Made by a program: the position numbers and the translations under genes
NCBI RefSeq assembly: GCF_014196745.1
Contig: NZ_JACIEH010000001.1
Location: forward strand, 496,001 to 560,000
Reading direction: 5' to 3'
Length of the DNA stretch: 64,000 nucleotides
From: Sphingomonas kyeonggiensis
GTDB taxonomy: Bacteria; Pseudomonadota; Alphaproteobacteria; Sphingomonadales; Sphingomonadaceae
Part shown: positions 54,526 through 62,662 of the stretch, one piece after another
Numbering within the stretch: the first letter of the stretch is position 1
Layout: each line of letters begins with the position of its first letter
Notes under the pieces: generated by a model
Told to the model about the DNA's origin: nothing
Seen by the model: only the letters and a program-made list of their open reading frames with translations
Databases searched by the model: none

Positions 54526-57188
54526 GCGACGCCGAACAACGACCCGATCCCGATGCTCTTCTGCGCGCCGCCGCGCAGGAGGGCGTCGGCCGCCTGAAGG
54601 TATTTCTCGGCGCCGCGCCAGGGGTCGGCAAGACCTATGAGATGCTCACCGAGGCCGCGGCGCGGCGCAAGGCGGGCGTCGACGTCGTCATCGGCGTGGT
54701 CGAGACGCATGGCCGCGTCGAGACCGAGGCGCTGGTGCACGGTCTCGAGATCGTGCCGCGCCGGCCGGTGGAATATCACGGCCGCAGCATCGCCGAGATG
54801 GACATCGACGCGATCCTTGCCCGCATGCCGCAGCTGGTGCTGGTCGACGAGCTCGCCCACACCAATGCGCCCGGCAGCCGGCACGACAAGCGCTACCAGG
54901 ATGTCGAGGAGCTGCTCGCCGCGGGGATCGACGTCTATTCGACGGTCAACATCCAGCACATCGAGAGCCTGAACGACGTCGTCGCCAGCTTCACCAAGGT
55001 GCGGGTGCGCGAGACGGTGCCGGACCGCGTGCTCGAGCTGGCGGACATCGAGATCGTCGACCTGCCGCCCGACGAGCTGATCGAGCGGCTGCGCGAGGGC
55101 AAGGTCTATGTGCCCGAGGAAGCGACGCGGGCGCTCGGGCATTTCTTCTCCAAGTCGAACCTGACCGCGCTGCGCGAACTCGCCCTGCGGCGCGCGGCCC
55201 AGGCGGTCGACGCGCAGATGCTCGATTACCTGCGCACCCATGCGCTGGCGGGCACCTGGGCGGCGAGCGAGCGGCTGGTGGTGGCGGTGAGCGAGCTGCC
55301 CGGCTCGGCCGAGCTGGTCCGTGCCGCCAAGCGCATCGCCGACGGGCTGCGCGCGCCCTGGACCGCGGTGCACATCGAGACGCCGCGCACCGCCCGGCTC
55401 AGCGACGCCGACAATGCCCAGGTCGCCGCCTCGCTCCATCTCGCCAGCCAGCTTGGCGGGCAGGTGGCGACGGTGCCGGCGGAATCGGTGATCGAGGGAT
55501 TGAAGCGCTTCACGATCGAGGCGCGGGCGACGCAGCTGATCGTCGGCAAGTCGGCGCGCTCGCGCTGGTTCGAGCTGCGCCACGGATCGGTGGTCGACCA
55601 GCTGGTGCGCGGGACGCCCGGCGTCGCGGTGCACGTGCTGCCGATGGTGGAGGCGCCCAAGCCCGTCGCCGGGCATCGCCGGCCGGCGGGGCAATGGGGC
55701 TCGCCCACCGAATATGCCGCGTCGCTCGGGTTGGTGGCGGCGGTCACCCTGCTCGGCGCGACGATCTTCTCGCTCGGCAACATCACCAATATCGGGCTGC
55801 TCTACCTGCTGCCGGTGATGGTCGCGGCGACGCGCTACGGCGTGCGCGCGGGCGTGGTGACCGGGCTGATCTCGTCGCTCGCCTATAATTTCTTCTTCAT
55901 CCCGCCGACCCACACCTTCACCATCCAGGACCCGCAGAACATCATCACCGTGCTGGTGCTGATGGGGGTGGCGGTGGTCTCCAGCCAGCTCGCCGCGCGG
56001 GTGCGCGCCCAGGCCGAGCTGGCCCAGCGTAGCGCGGCGCAGAACTCCACGCTCGCCGGCTTCGCGCGGCTGCTCACCGCGGTGAGCACGCAGGAGGATC
56101 TGGGGCAGACGCTGTGCGCGGAAGTGGCGCGGCTGCTCGATGTCAGCACGGTGCTGCTGCTCCCCCAGCGGAGCCAGTTGACCCTTAGCGCGGCCTATCC
56201 GCCCGAGGACCGATTGGAGATGATCGAGCAGGCGGCGGCGCAATGGTCGTTCGATCACAACAGCCCGGCCGGGCGCGGATCGGACACGCTCACCGCGTCG
56301 GAATGGCTGTTCCACCCGCTTGCCGCCGGCGGGCGGGCGCTGGGGGTGTTCGGCGTGGCGCGGATCGATGCGGGCAACCCGCTGCGATCGGACCAGCTGC
56401 CGCTGCTGCTCAGCCTGCTCGACCAGGCCGCGCTCGCCTTCGAGCGGATCGCGCTGGAGAGCGAGATGGCGACGGTCACCCAGCTCAAGGAGCGCGACCG
56501 GCTGCGGGCGGCGCTGCTCTCCTCGGTGAGCCACGACTTGCGCACGCCGCTGACCACGATCCTGGGCATGCTGGGCGAGATGCAGCCGGTGGGTGAGGGG
56601 CAGGGCGAGCAGCTCGCTGCCGCCCGGGCCGAGGCGGAGCGGCTCAACCGCTTCGTCGCCAACCTGCTCGACATGGTGCGGATCGAGGCAGGGGCGCTGC
56701 ACCAGTCGATCGAGCCGGTCGACCTGGCCGAGGCGGTCGCCGCCGCGGTGCACGACCTGCGGCGCGTGCTCGAGGATCATCCGGTGCAGCTCGACGTCTC
56801 GCCCGAGCTGCCCTTCGTCTCGCTCGACCCGCAGCTATTCCACCACTGCCTGATCAACCTGATCGAGAATGCCGGGAAATATGGCGATCCGGGTTCGCCG
56901 ATCACGATCGCCGCGCGCCGCCAGCCGGGCAGCATGACACTGAGCGTGATGGACGAAGGTCCCGGCCTTCCGCCCGGCGACGAGACGCGGATCTTCGAGA
57001 CCTTCACCCGGATCGAGGGATCGGACCGCAAGGGCGGCACCGGACTGGGGCTCGCCATCGTCAAGGGTTTCGCCGAGGCGATGGGGCTGAGCGTCTCCGC
57101 CGCCAACCGCCATGATCCCGCGGGGGCGATTTTCACGATACGGTTTCCGGAGGCGCTGTTGCGCAAGATGAGTGCGAGCGATGAGTAA
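54522..57188 (+). CDS. kdpD: Sensor histidine kinase KdpD
   Basis: 888 aa from GTG 54522. Order: KdpD N-terminal domain with Walker A FLGAAPGVGKT (about residues 28-38) and LVDELAHTNAPGSRH, a USP-like domain (to ~370), four membrane segments (about 395-490), a GAF domain, then HisKA SSVSHDLRTPL (His about 671) and the HATPase with NLIENAGKYG, DEGPGLPPGD and GLGLAIVKGF. It senses low K+ and phosphorylates KdpE. Its 3' end overlaps kdpE by 8 bases. Confidence 0.95.
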   Translation: MSDAEQRPDPDALLRAAAQEGVGRLKVFLGAAPGVGKTYEMLTEAAARRKAGVDVVIGVVETHGRVETEALVHGLEIVPRRPVEYHGRSIAEMDIDAILARMPQLVLVDELAHTNAPGSRHDKRYQDVEELLAAGIDVYSTVNIQHIESLNDVVASFTKVRVRETVPDRVLELADIEIVDLPPDELIERLREGKVYVPEEATRALGHFFSKSNLTALRELALRRAAQAVDAQMLDYLRTHALAGTWAASERLVVAVSELPGSAELVRAAKRIADGLRAPWTAVHIETPRTARLSDADNAQVAASLHLASQLGGQVATVPAESVIEGLKRFTIEARATQLIVGKSARSRWFELRHGSVVDQLVRGTPGVAVHVLPMVEAPKPVAGHRRPAGQWGSPTEYAASLGLVAAVTLLGATIFSLGNITNIGLLYLLPVMVAATRYGVRAGVVTGLISSLAYNFFFIPPTHTFTIQDPQNIITVLVLMGVAVVSSQLAARVRAQAELAQRSAAQNSTLAGFARLLTAVSTQEDLGQTLCAEVARLLDVSTVLLLPQRSQLTLSAAYPPEDRLEMIEQAAAQWSFDHNSPAGRGSDTLTASEWLFHPLAAGGRALGVFGVARIDAGNPLRSDQLPLLLSLLDQAALAFERIALESEMATVTQLKERDRLRAALLSSVSHDLRTPLTTILGMLGEMQPVGEGQGEQLAAARAEAERLNRFVANLLDMVRIEAGALHQSIEPVDLAEAVAAAVHDLRRVLEDHPVQLDVSPELPFVSLDPQLFHHCLINLIENAGKYGDPGSPITIAARRQPGSMTLSVMDEGPGLPPGDETRIFETFTRIEGSDRKGGTGLGLAIVKGFAEAMGLSVSAANRHDPAGAIFTIRFPEALLRKMSASDE

Positions 57189-57864
57189 CCAGGCGAAGAT
57201 CCTCGTCGTCGATGACGAGCCGGCGATCCGGCGGCTGCTGAGCGCCGGACTGACCCGCGTCGGCTACCGGGTGGTCGAGGCCGGCAGCGCGCGCGACGCG
57301 CTGACCGCGGTGCAGATCGACAAGCCCGAGGCGGTGCTGCTCGACCTGGGCCTGCCCGACCGCGACGGGCTTGAGCTGGTGCCTTTGCTCAAGGCGGCGG
57401 GGGCATCGGTGCTGGTCGTCTCCGCCCGCGACGCGACCGAGCAGAAGGTCACCGCGCTCGACCTGGGTGCCGACGACTACGTCACCAAGCCGTTCGACAC
57501 CGAGGAAGTGCTCGCCCGCATCCGCACCGCGCTGCGCCACCGCTTGTCCGCCGAGGCCGAGATGCCAGTGGTGCGGATCGGCGCGATCGAGATCGACCTG
57601 GGCGCGCGGCTGGTGCGCAAGGGCGGGGAGGAGGTGCATTTGACCCCCAAGGAGTTCGGCTTCCTCGCCGAGCTGGCCAAGCACCCCGGCAAGGTGGTGA
57701 CGCACAGCCAACTGCTCCGCACCGTCTGGGGCCCGGGGCACGAGCGCGACGTGGAGTATCTGCGGGTGGCGGCGCGGGGCGTGCGCCGCAAGCTTGAGGA
57801 CGATCCCGCCATGCCCTCGGCGATCCGCAACGAGCCGGGGGTGGGATACCGCCTGATGGCGTGA
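57181..57864 (+). CDS. kdpE: Response regulator KdpE
   Basis: 227 aa. The receiver domain has acidic DD at 11-12, phospho-Asp about 55 in LLDLGLPDRDG, and KPF with Lys about 104. The OmpR winged helix follows (VHLTPKEFGFLAELAKHPGKVVTHSQLLRTVWGPGHERDVEYLRVAARGVRRKLEDDP). The overlap with kdpD supports coupling. It should activate kdpFABC through an upstream direct repeat. Confidence 0.96.
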   Translation: MSNQAKILVVDDEPAIRRLLSAGLTRVGYRVVEAGSARDALTAVQIDKPEAVLLDLGLPDRDGLELVPLLKAAGASVLVVSARDATEQKVTALDLGADDYVTKPFDTEEVLARIRTALRHRLSAEAEMPVVRIGAIEIDLGARLVRKGGEEVHLTPKEFGFLAELAKHPGKVVTHSQLLRTVWGPGHERDVEYLRVAARGVRRKLEDDPAMPSAIRNEPGVGYRLMA

Positions 57865-57865
57865 A

Positions 57866-57941
57866 TGGTGCCGGTTGCAGGAATCGAACCCGCGACCTTC
57901 GGTTTACAAAACCGCTGCTCTACCAGCTGAGCTAAACCGGC
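57866..57941 (-). tRNA. tRNA-Thr (UGU)
   Basis: Read on the reverse strand: GCCGGTTTAGCTCAGCTGG at the 5' end and GGTTCGATTCCTGCAACCGGC at the 3' end, with an encoded CCA. The anticodon loop TTTGTAA in stem CGGT/ACCG gives UGU, which reads ACA. Acceptor arms GCCGGTT/AACCGGC pair perfectly. Confidence 0.95.
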
Positions 57942-58001
57942 ACGGCCCCGCCCTTGATCGGCTTGGGCCGAGTGGTCAAGGCTGAACTAGGTGGGGCCGA
58001 A

Positions 58002-58370
58002 CTAAGCGGGGCCGATCGGCGCGGGGCGGGTGACGATCCACAGCGCCGAGGCGGCCATCGCCGCCGCCACGCCGAGCGCGAGCCCGAGATGCGGGCGCGC
58101 CGTCACCCAGAACATGGCATAGCCGAACGCGATGCCGGCACAGGCGGCGATCTTGCCCTTGCGCGGGATCGCGCCCTGCTCGCGCCACTGGCGGATCGGT
58201 GGGCCGACCTTGGGATGGCCGAGCAGCCAGGCCTCGAGCCGGGTCGAGCCGCGGGCGAAGCAGCCGGCGGCGAGGATCAGGAAGATCGTCGTCGGCATGA
58301 CCGGCAGCATCGCCCCGATCACCCCGAGCGCGACGAAGAAGAACCCCAGCAGCACCCAGAACAGGCGCAT
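58002..58370 (-). CDS. YbaN/DUF454 family inner membrane protein
   Basis: 122 aa. Family opening LLGFFFVALGVIGAMLPVMPTTIFLILAAGCFARGS, then HPKVGPPIRQWREQGAIPRKGKI. It has four hydrophobic segments. Function is not established; some relatives lie near iron or heme genes. The stop is near the tRNA-Thr gene, and an AraC gene lies upstream on the same strand. Confidence 0.88.
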   Translation of the reverse strand: MRLFWVLLGFFFVALGVIGAMLPVMPTTIFLILAAGCFARGSTRLEAWLLGHPKVGPPIRQWREQGAIPRKGKIAACAGIAFGYAMFWVTARPHLGLALGVAAAMAASALWIVTRPAPIGPA

Positions 58371-58477
58371 GGCGCGGTTGCCAAGGCGTGGCTCAGACGA
58401 GATGGCGGCAAGCCGATCGGGACGCGGTCACGGGGATCTCCTTGGTGGCGCGGTTCTGCCAGCGGGGCCGGCGCGGA

Positions 58478-59290
58478 TCAATGCCGGCTGGCATGCCGCT
58501 CGGCCATGTAGCGGCCGGGCGAGGTGCCCAGCGCCTTGCGGAACATGGTGACGAAGCTCGGCACGCTCTCATAGCCCAGGTCGCCGGCGACCTGCTGGAT
58601 CGAGGCGCCGCCGGCCAGCCATTTGACCGCGAGCATCACCGCCAGCTGCTGGCGCCAGCGCCCGAAGCTCATGCCGGTCTCGCGGTGGATCAGCCGGCCG
58701 AGGGTACGCTCGCTGAGCCCCGCGCGGCGGGCCCAGACGTCGAGCGTGCCGCGGTCGGCAGGGGCGTCCATCAGCAGCTCGACCACCCGGCGCAGGCGGG
58801 CGTCGCCGGGCATGGGCAGGTGGAGATCCTCGACCCTGGCGGTGGCGATCTCGTCGAGCAGGACCGAGACCAGCCGGGCATTGGCGCCGGTCTCCTCGTA
58901 GAGCACCGGCAGGGTGGCTGCCCGGGTGAGCAGCTCGCGCAGCAGCGGCGTGACCGAGAGGGCGCAGCAGCGCTGGGGCAGGCCCGCCTCGATGTCCGGC
59001 CCGACAAAGGCGTTGTAGCCCTCCAGCACCCCCGAAGCCTTGACCGAATGCAGGGCGCCGCCGGGGATCCAGATGGCGCTGCGCGGCGGGACGATCCACA
59101 GGCCGCCCTCCACCTCGCAGCTCAGCGCGCCGCGCTGGGCGAGGATGATCTGGCCCTTGGCATGGCGGTGCAGGTCAAGCTCGATGGCGCCGAAATCATC
59201 GGTGATGAAGCCATAGGTGACCACCGGCCGGGGCACCGCGTCCGGATCGACCCAATCCGCTTCCTTGCTGTGTACGTTGAGGATGGGCAT
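58478..59290 (-). CDS. AraC family transcriptional regulator
   Basis: 270 aa from ATG 59290, with GGACGGTG upstream; GTG 59296 is 6 bases earlier. The N-terminal cupin-like sensor has DLHRHAKGQIILAQRG and WIVPPRSAIWIPGGALHSV. The C-terminal double HTH has LSERTLGRLIHRETGMSFGRWRQQ and IQQVAGDLGYESVPSFVTMFRKALGTSPGRYM. It is divergent from the methyltransferase-SIP pair, which it probably controls. Confidence 0.9.
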   Translation of the reverse strand: MPILNVHSKEADWVDPDAVPRPVVTYGFITDDFGAIELDLHRHAKGQIILAQRGALSCEVEGGLWIVPPRSAIWIPGGALHSVKASGVLEGYNAFVGPDIEAGLPQRCCALSVTPLLRELLTRAATLPVLYEETGANARLVSVLLDEIATARVEDLHLPMPGDARLRRVVELLMDAPADRGTLDVWARRAGLSERTLGRLIHRETGMSFGRWRQQLAVMLAVKWLAGGASIQQVAGDLGYESVPSFVTMFRKALGTSPGRYMAERHASRH

Positions 59291-59411
59291 CGGCACCGTC
59301 CGTTCGATTGGCGGGATTGGATAACATTCTGTCCAGGCTTCGCAATGACGCCGTTGTTGCGAGCCATTATCAGTTCATTTCGGAACAGTCGAGCCGGGAA
59401 GGGCCAGCGAA

Positions 59412-60119
59412 GTGGACACATTGCACACCGATATCGTCGCGCAGCTGCTCGAAAGGCTGCACCGCGAGGCGCATGCGGCCGATCATGCGCATTTCGAGAA
59501 GGTGATGGCCGAGATCGAAACGTCGGGCCAGACCGCCGAGCAATGGGCGGAAACCCTGCTCGTCGAGGAGAAAGCAGGGCTCCGCCCGGTCTATCAGGGC
59601 TATGCCGAGCATTTCCTGTCGGTCACGCCCGACTATGGCCAGTTTCTCTATGCGATGGCGCGGGCGAGCAGGGCCACGCGGATCGTCGAGTTCGGCACCT
59701 CGATGGGCGTATCGACCGTCTATCTGGCGGCGGCCCTGCGCGACAATGGCGGGGGCAGGCTGATCGGCAGCGAGCTGGAGCCGGGCAAGGTGTCCCGGGC
59801 GCGCGGTCATATCGAGGCGGCCGGCCTTTCCGACCTGGTCGAGATCCGCGAAGGCGATGCGCGCGAGACGCTGGCGGATGCCGGCACCGCGCTGGGCGGG
59901 CCGATCGACCTGGTGCTGCTCGACGGCGCCTTCTCGCTTTATCTGCCGGTGCTCCGGCTGCTGGAGCCGCAGCTTCGCCCCGGCGCGGTGGTGCTCGGCG
60001 AGAACGCCTTCGACCCCGAATACCAGGCCCATGTCCGCGATCCGGCCAATGGCTACCGCTCGCAGACGCTCGCGATCGACGAGGGGCGGGGCAATGAATT
60101 CAGTGTGAGGACCAAGTGA
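59412..60119 (+). CDS. Class I SAM-dependent O-methyltransferase
   Basis: 235 aa from GTG 59412. The SAM site is RIVEFGTSMGVSTVYLAAAL (motif I, about residues 90-109), then IGSELEP and REGDARETL, and IDLVLLDGAF as the acidic motif. It resembles catechol-type O-methyltransferases in the family. The stop overlaps the next gene, so it is an operon with the SIP reductase and divergent from AraC. The substrate may be a phenolic or siderophore-related compound. Confidence 0.85.
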   Translation: MDTLHTDIVAQLLERLHREAHAADHAHFEKVMAEIETSGQTAEQWAETLLVEEKAGLRPVYQGYAEHFLSVTPDYGQFLYAMARASRATRIVEFGTSMGVSTVYLAAALRDNGGGRLIGSELEPGKVSRARGHIEAAGLSDLVEIREGDARETLADAGTALGGPIDLVLLDGAFSLYLPVLRLLEPQLRPGAVVLGENAFDPEYQAHVRDPANGYRSQTLAIDEGRGNEFSVRTK

Positions 60120-60865
60120 TGCTTACCGTGGATTCCCCCGAACGGCCCGTGGCCAAAGCGCCCGGAAAGATCGGCCAGGCGCTGATCCGGCTGTTGATGA
60201 AGCGCGCGACCGTCACCGCGACCGAGCCGCTCGCCGGCCCCTTCCGGCTGATCACGCTCGAAGGCCCGGCGTTGGAGGGCGTGGGTTGGACGCCGGGGCA
60301 GAAGATCCAGATCGCGATGGGATCGGCGTTCACCGCACGCACCTATACGCCGATCGAGTGGAACCCGGTGACCGGGCGCGCCTGCATCCTGGGCTATGTC
60401 CATGGCGACGGGCCGGGCAGCGCCTGGGTGCGGGGCGTGGCGCCGGGCGACGTGTGCGACATCTTCGGCCCGCGATCCTCGCTCGACGCGAGCCGGATGG
60501 CTGGATCGCTCGCGGTGTTCGGCGACGAGACGTCGATCGGGCTCGCGCATGCGCTCGCCTATCAGGACCGCGGCCGCAGTGTGACCGGCGTCTTCGAAGT
60601 GGGTGATGCCGAGAGCAGCTGCCTGGTGGCCGAGCAGTTGGGGCTGGACCGGGTGGCGCTGTTCAGCCGCAGCGCGGGCGATGCGCATCTGGAGGAAATG
60701 GAAGCGCGTCTGGACGGGCTGGCGGCTTCCGGCGCTTCGTTCGTGCTGACCGGCAAGGTGGGGACGATCCAGCGGCTGCGCCAGGGGCTGAAGCGGCTCG
60801 GCGTGCCGGGCAGCCGGATCGCGGCCAAGGCCTATTGGGCGCCGGGAAAGACGGGCCTGGACTGA
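60119..60865 (+). CDS. Siderophore-interacting (FAD/NAD) reductase family protein
   Basis: 248 aa from ATG 60119 (GTG 60116 also possible). The FAD-binding barrel ends in ARTYTPIEWNP, the flavin-binding RxYTP motif. FGDETSIGLAHALAYQ and VLTGKVGTIQRLRQGLK belong to the NAD(P)H-binding domain. Family members reduce ferric siderophores. It is shorter than many SIPs. Coupled with the methyltransferase. A hairpin terminator follows. Confidence 0.82.
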   Translation: MLTVDSPERPVAKAPGKIGQALIRLLMKRATVTATEPLAGPFRLITLEGPALEGVGWTPGQKIQIAMGSAFTARTYTPIEWNPVTGRACILGYVHGDGPGSAWVRGVAPGDVCDIFGPRSSLDASRMAGSLAVFGDETSIGLAHALAYQDRGRSVTGVFEVGDAESSCLVAEQLGLDRVALFSRSAGDAHLEEMEARLDGLAASGASFVLTGKVGTIQRLRQGLKRLGVPGSRIAAKAYWAPGKTGLD

Positions 60866-60870
60866 AGGAT

Positions 60871-60903
60871 GCGGGAGCGCCGGAGGGGGAGAGGCGCTCC
60901 CGC
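60871..60903 (+). terminator. Strong hairpin after the SIP gene
   Basis: Perfect 11-bp stem GCGGGAGCGCC/GGCGCTCCCGC with an 11-base loop, starting 6 bases after the stop. No T run follows, so it may act with Rho or as an mRNA 3' end. Confidence 0.65.
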
Positions 60904-60959
60904 AGCTTCCGGGGGCGGAAGCCTTGGCAAGGCCCCGATGCCGAGGGGGCTGAATGGGC

Positions 60960-61110
60960 ATCGTGACCTTGCAAAGCCTTTATGGGCCCGATGACGGGTG
61001 GGCGGTATTGTACGTTGGTTTGGGGTGGTGACCGTCTCCACTCCGGAACAGGGAGATTCTCATCCCTTGGTAGCGTTGCCTGCGCGCCTCTCCGGACGTT
61101 AGGGAGCGCC
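60960..61110 (+). promoter_or_regulatory. Probable structured 5' leader of mntH
   Basis: Before the Nramp start: GGGGTGG/CCACTCC (about 61021-61044), AGGGA-N8-TCCCT (about 61050-61067) and a short GGTAGCGTTGCC hairpin. The leader could be an RNA switch or a MntR/Mur binding region. I looked for the yybP-ykoY manganese riboswitch core and did not find a clear match. Confidence 0.35.
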
Positions 61111-62430
61111 ATGCGCATTTCGCTTCCCCGCATCGCGACCGCCCCTTTCTGTCCGGCCGAGGTGCAGGGGAGCGTCGCGGTGCCCGCGGGCATGCCCGCC
61201 TGGCGGCGGCTGCTGCGCTCGGCGGGGCCGGGGCTGCTCGTCGCGGTCGGCTATATGGACCCGGGCAACTGGGCGACCGATATCGAGGCGGGCTCGCGCT
61301 ACGGATACGACCTGCTGTTCGTCGTGCTGTTCTGCGGCGTGGCGGCGATGCTGCTGCAATGGCTGGCGATGCGGCTGGGGCTGGTCGCGCGCCGCGACCT
61401 CGCCCAGATGGCGCGCGACCGGTACAGCCTGGGGACCACCCGCACGCTCTGGCTGCTCGCCGAGCTGGCGATCATCGCCACCGATGTCGCCGAGGTGCTG
61501 GGGTCGGCGCTCGCCTTCAACCTGCTGCTCGGGGTCCCGCTCTGGCTTGGCGTGCTGCTCACCGGGCTCGACACGCTGATCGTGCTCGGGCTGCGCGGGC
61601 AGGGCTTCCGCCAGCTCGAGGCGATCGTGCTGGGGCTGATCCTGACCATCGCGATCTGCTTCGCGGCGCAGCTGGCGATCGTCGGGCCGAGCTTCGAGGG
61701 GCTGCTGCACGGCGCGATCCCCAAGCTGACGATCTTCCAGGATCCCCACGCACTCTATCTCGCGGTCGGCATCCTCGGCGCGACCGTGATGCCGCACAAT
61801 CTCTATCTGCACAGCGCGGTGGTGCAGACGCGGGTGACCGCCAACAGCGAGCCGGCGACGCGCGAGGCGCTGCGCTTCGCGACGATCGATATCGTGGTGG
61901 CGCTGTTCCTGGCGACGCTGGTGAACGGCGCGATCCTGACGCTGTCGGCGGCGACCTTCCACAGCAACGGCTATACCGGCGTGGCGGAGATCGACGATGC
62001 CTACCGGCTGCTCGCGCCGCTGACCGGCGCGGCCGCGGCGGCGCTGCTGTTCGGCATCGCGCTGTTCGCATCGGGGCAGAGCGCGACCTTCACCGGCACG
62101 ATCGCGGGGCAGGTGATCCTGGAGGGGTTCCTCAACCTCAGCATCCCCTGCTGGTTGCGCCGGGTCATCACCCGCGGGCTGGCGCTGATCCCGGCGCTGA
62201 TCGGCGTGGTCTGGATGGGCGAGGACGGGGTGGGCCGGTTGCTGGTGCTGACCCAGGTGGTGCTGTCGCTCCAGCTGCCCTTCGCGATCTGGCCGCTGAT
62301 CCGCTTCACCAGCGATCGCGGGGTGATGGGGGTGTACGCCAACGGGCCGGCGGTGAAGCTGGCCGCCTGGGCGCTGTTCGGGCTGATCGTCGGGGCGAAT
62401 CTGTGGCTGATCTGGCGGTGGATTGGGTGA
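61111..62430 (+). CDS. mntH: Nramp divalent metal transporter MntH
   Basis: 439 aa from ATG 61111, about 11 membrane segments. The metal-binding motifs are YMDPGNWATD (about residues 48-57) in helix 1 and VMPHNLYLHS (about 226-235) in helix 6. It couples protons to uptake of Mn2+ (possibly Fe2+). GGGAG lies 5 bases before the start. It is convergent with the TonB receptor at the window's end. Confidence 0.93.
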   Translation: MRISLPRIATAPFCPAEVQGSVAVPAGMPAWRRLLRSAGPGLLVAVGYMDPGNWATDIEAGSRYGYDLLFVVLFCGVAAMLLQWLAMRLGLVARRDLAQMARDRYSLGTTRTLWLLAELAIIATDVAEVLGSALAFNLLLGVPLWLGVLLTGLDTLIVLGLRGQGFRQLEAIVLGLILTIAICFAAQLAIVGPSFEGLLHGAIPKLTIFQDPHALYLAVGILGATVMPHNLYLHSAVVQTRVTANSEPATREALRFATIDIVVALFLATLVNGAILTLSAATFHSNGYTGVAEIDDAYRLLAPLTGAAAAALLFGIALFASGQSATFTGTIAGQVILEGFLNLSIPCWLRRVITRGLALIPALIGVVWMGEDGVGRLLVLTQVVLSLQLPFAIWPLIRFTSDRGVMGVYANGPAVKLAAWALFGLIVGANLWLIWRWIG

Positions 62431-62432
62431 AG

Positions 62433-62560
62433 TTCCCTCTCCCGCTTGCGGGAGAGGGAGGGAGCCGCGAAGCGGCGGAAGGGTGAGGGTGTGAGTTGGC
62501 CGCGAGCGACGTGCGCGCCTCCCTTGCTCACCCTCACCCTGGCTCCCCCGGCCTTCGCCG
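62433..62560. repeat. G-rich palindromic repeat after mntH
   Basis: CCCTCTCCCGCTTGCGGGAGAGGG hairpin, then GCCGCGAAGCGGC, and facing GGTGAGGGTG/CACCCTCACC arms. It resembles the G-rich palindromes at 13050 and 53812. It may terminate the convergent mntH and TonB receptor transcripts. Confidence 0.7.
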
Positions 62561-62572
62561 GGGTCACCGTCC

Positions 62573-62636
62573 TTCATCAGGTAAACAGCGCCCCGCGCTG
62601 TTTAGGCCATGCCGGGGGCATGGCCGACCTGATGAA
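62573..62636. repeat. Perfect three-way-junction palindrome
   Basis: An outer 10-bp stem TTCATCAGGT/ACCTGATGAA encloses two hairpins: AAACAGCGC-CCC-GCGCTGTTT (62583-62603) and GGCCATGCC-GGG-GGCATGGCC (62605-62625). Every stem is perfect, and the junction has single unpaired bases. It lies between two convergent genes. Confidence 0.8.
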
Positions 62637-62662
62637 CCCGCAGGCGGGAGAGGGAGAAGGAC

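Noticed and set aside
60960..61110. yybP-ykoY manganese riboswitch before mntH
   Set aside because: The expected conserved GGGGAGUA and partner loop are not clearly present.
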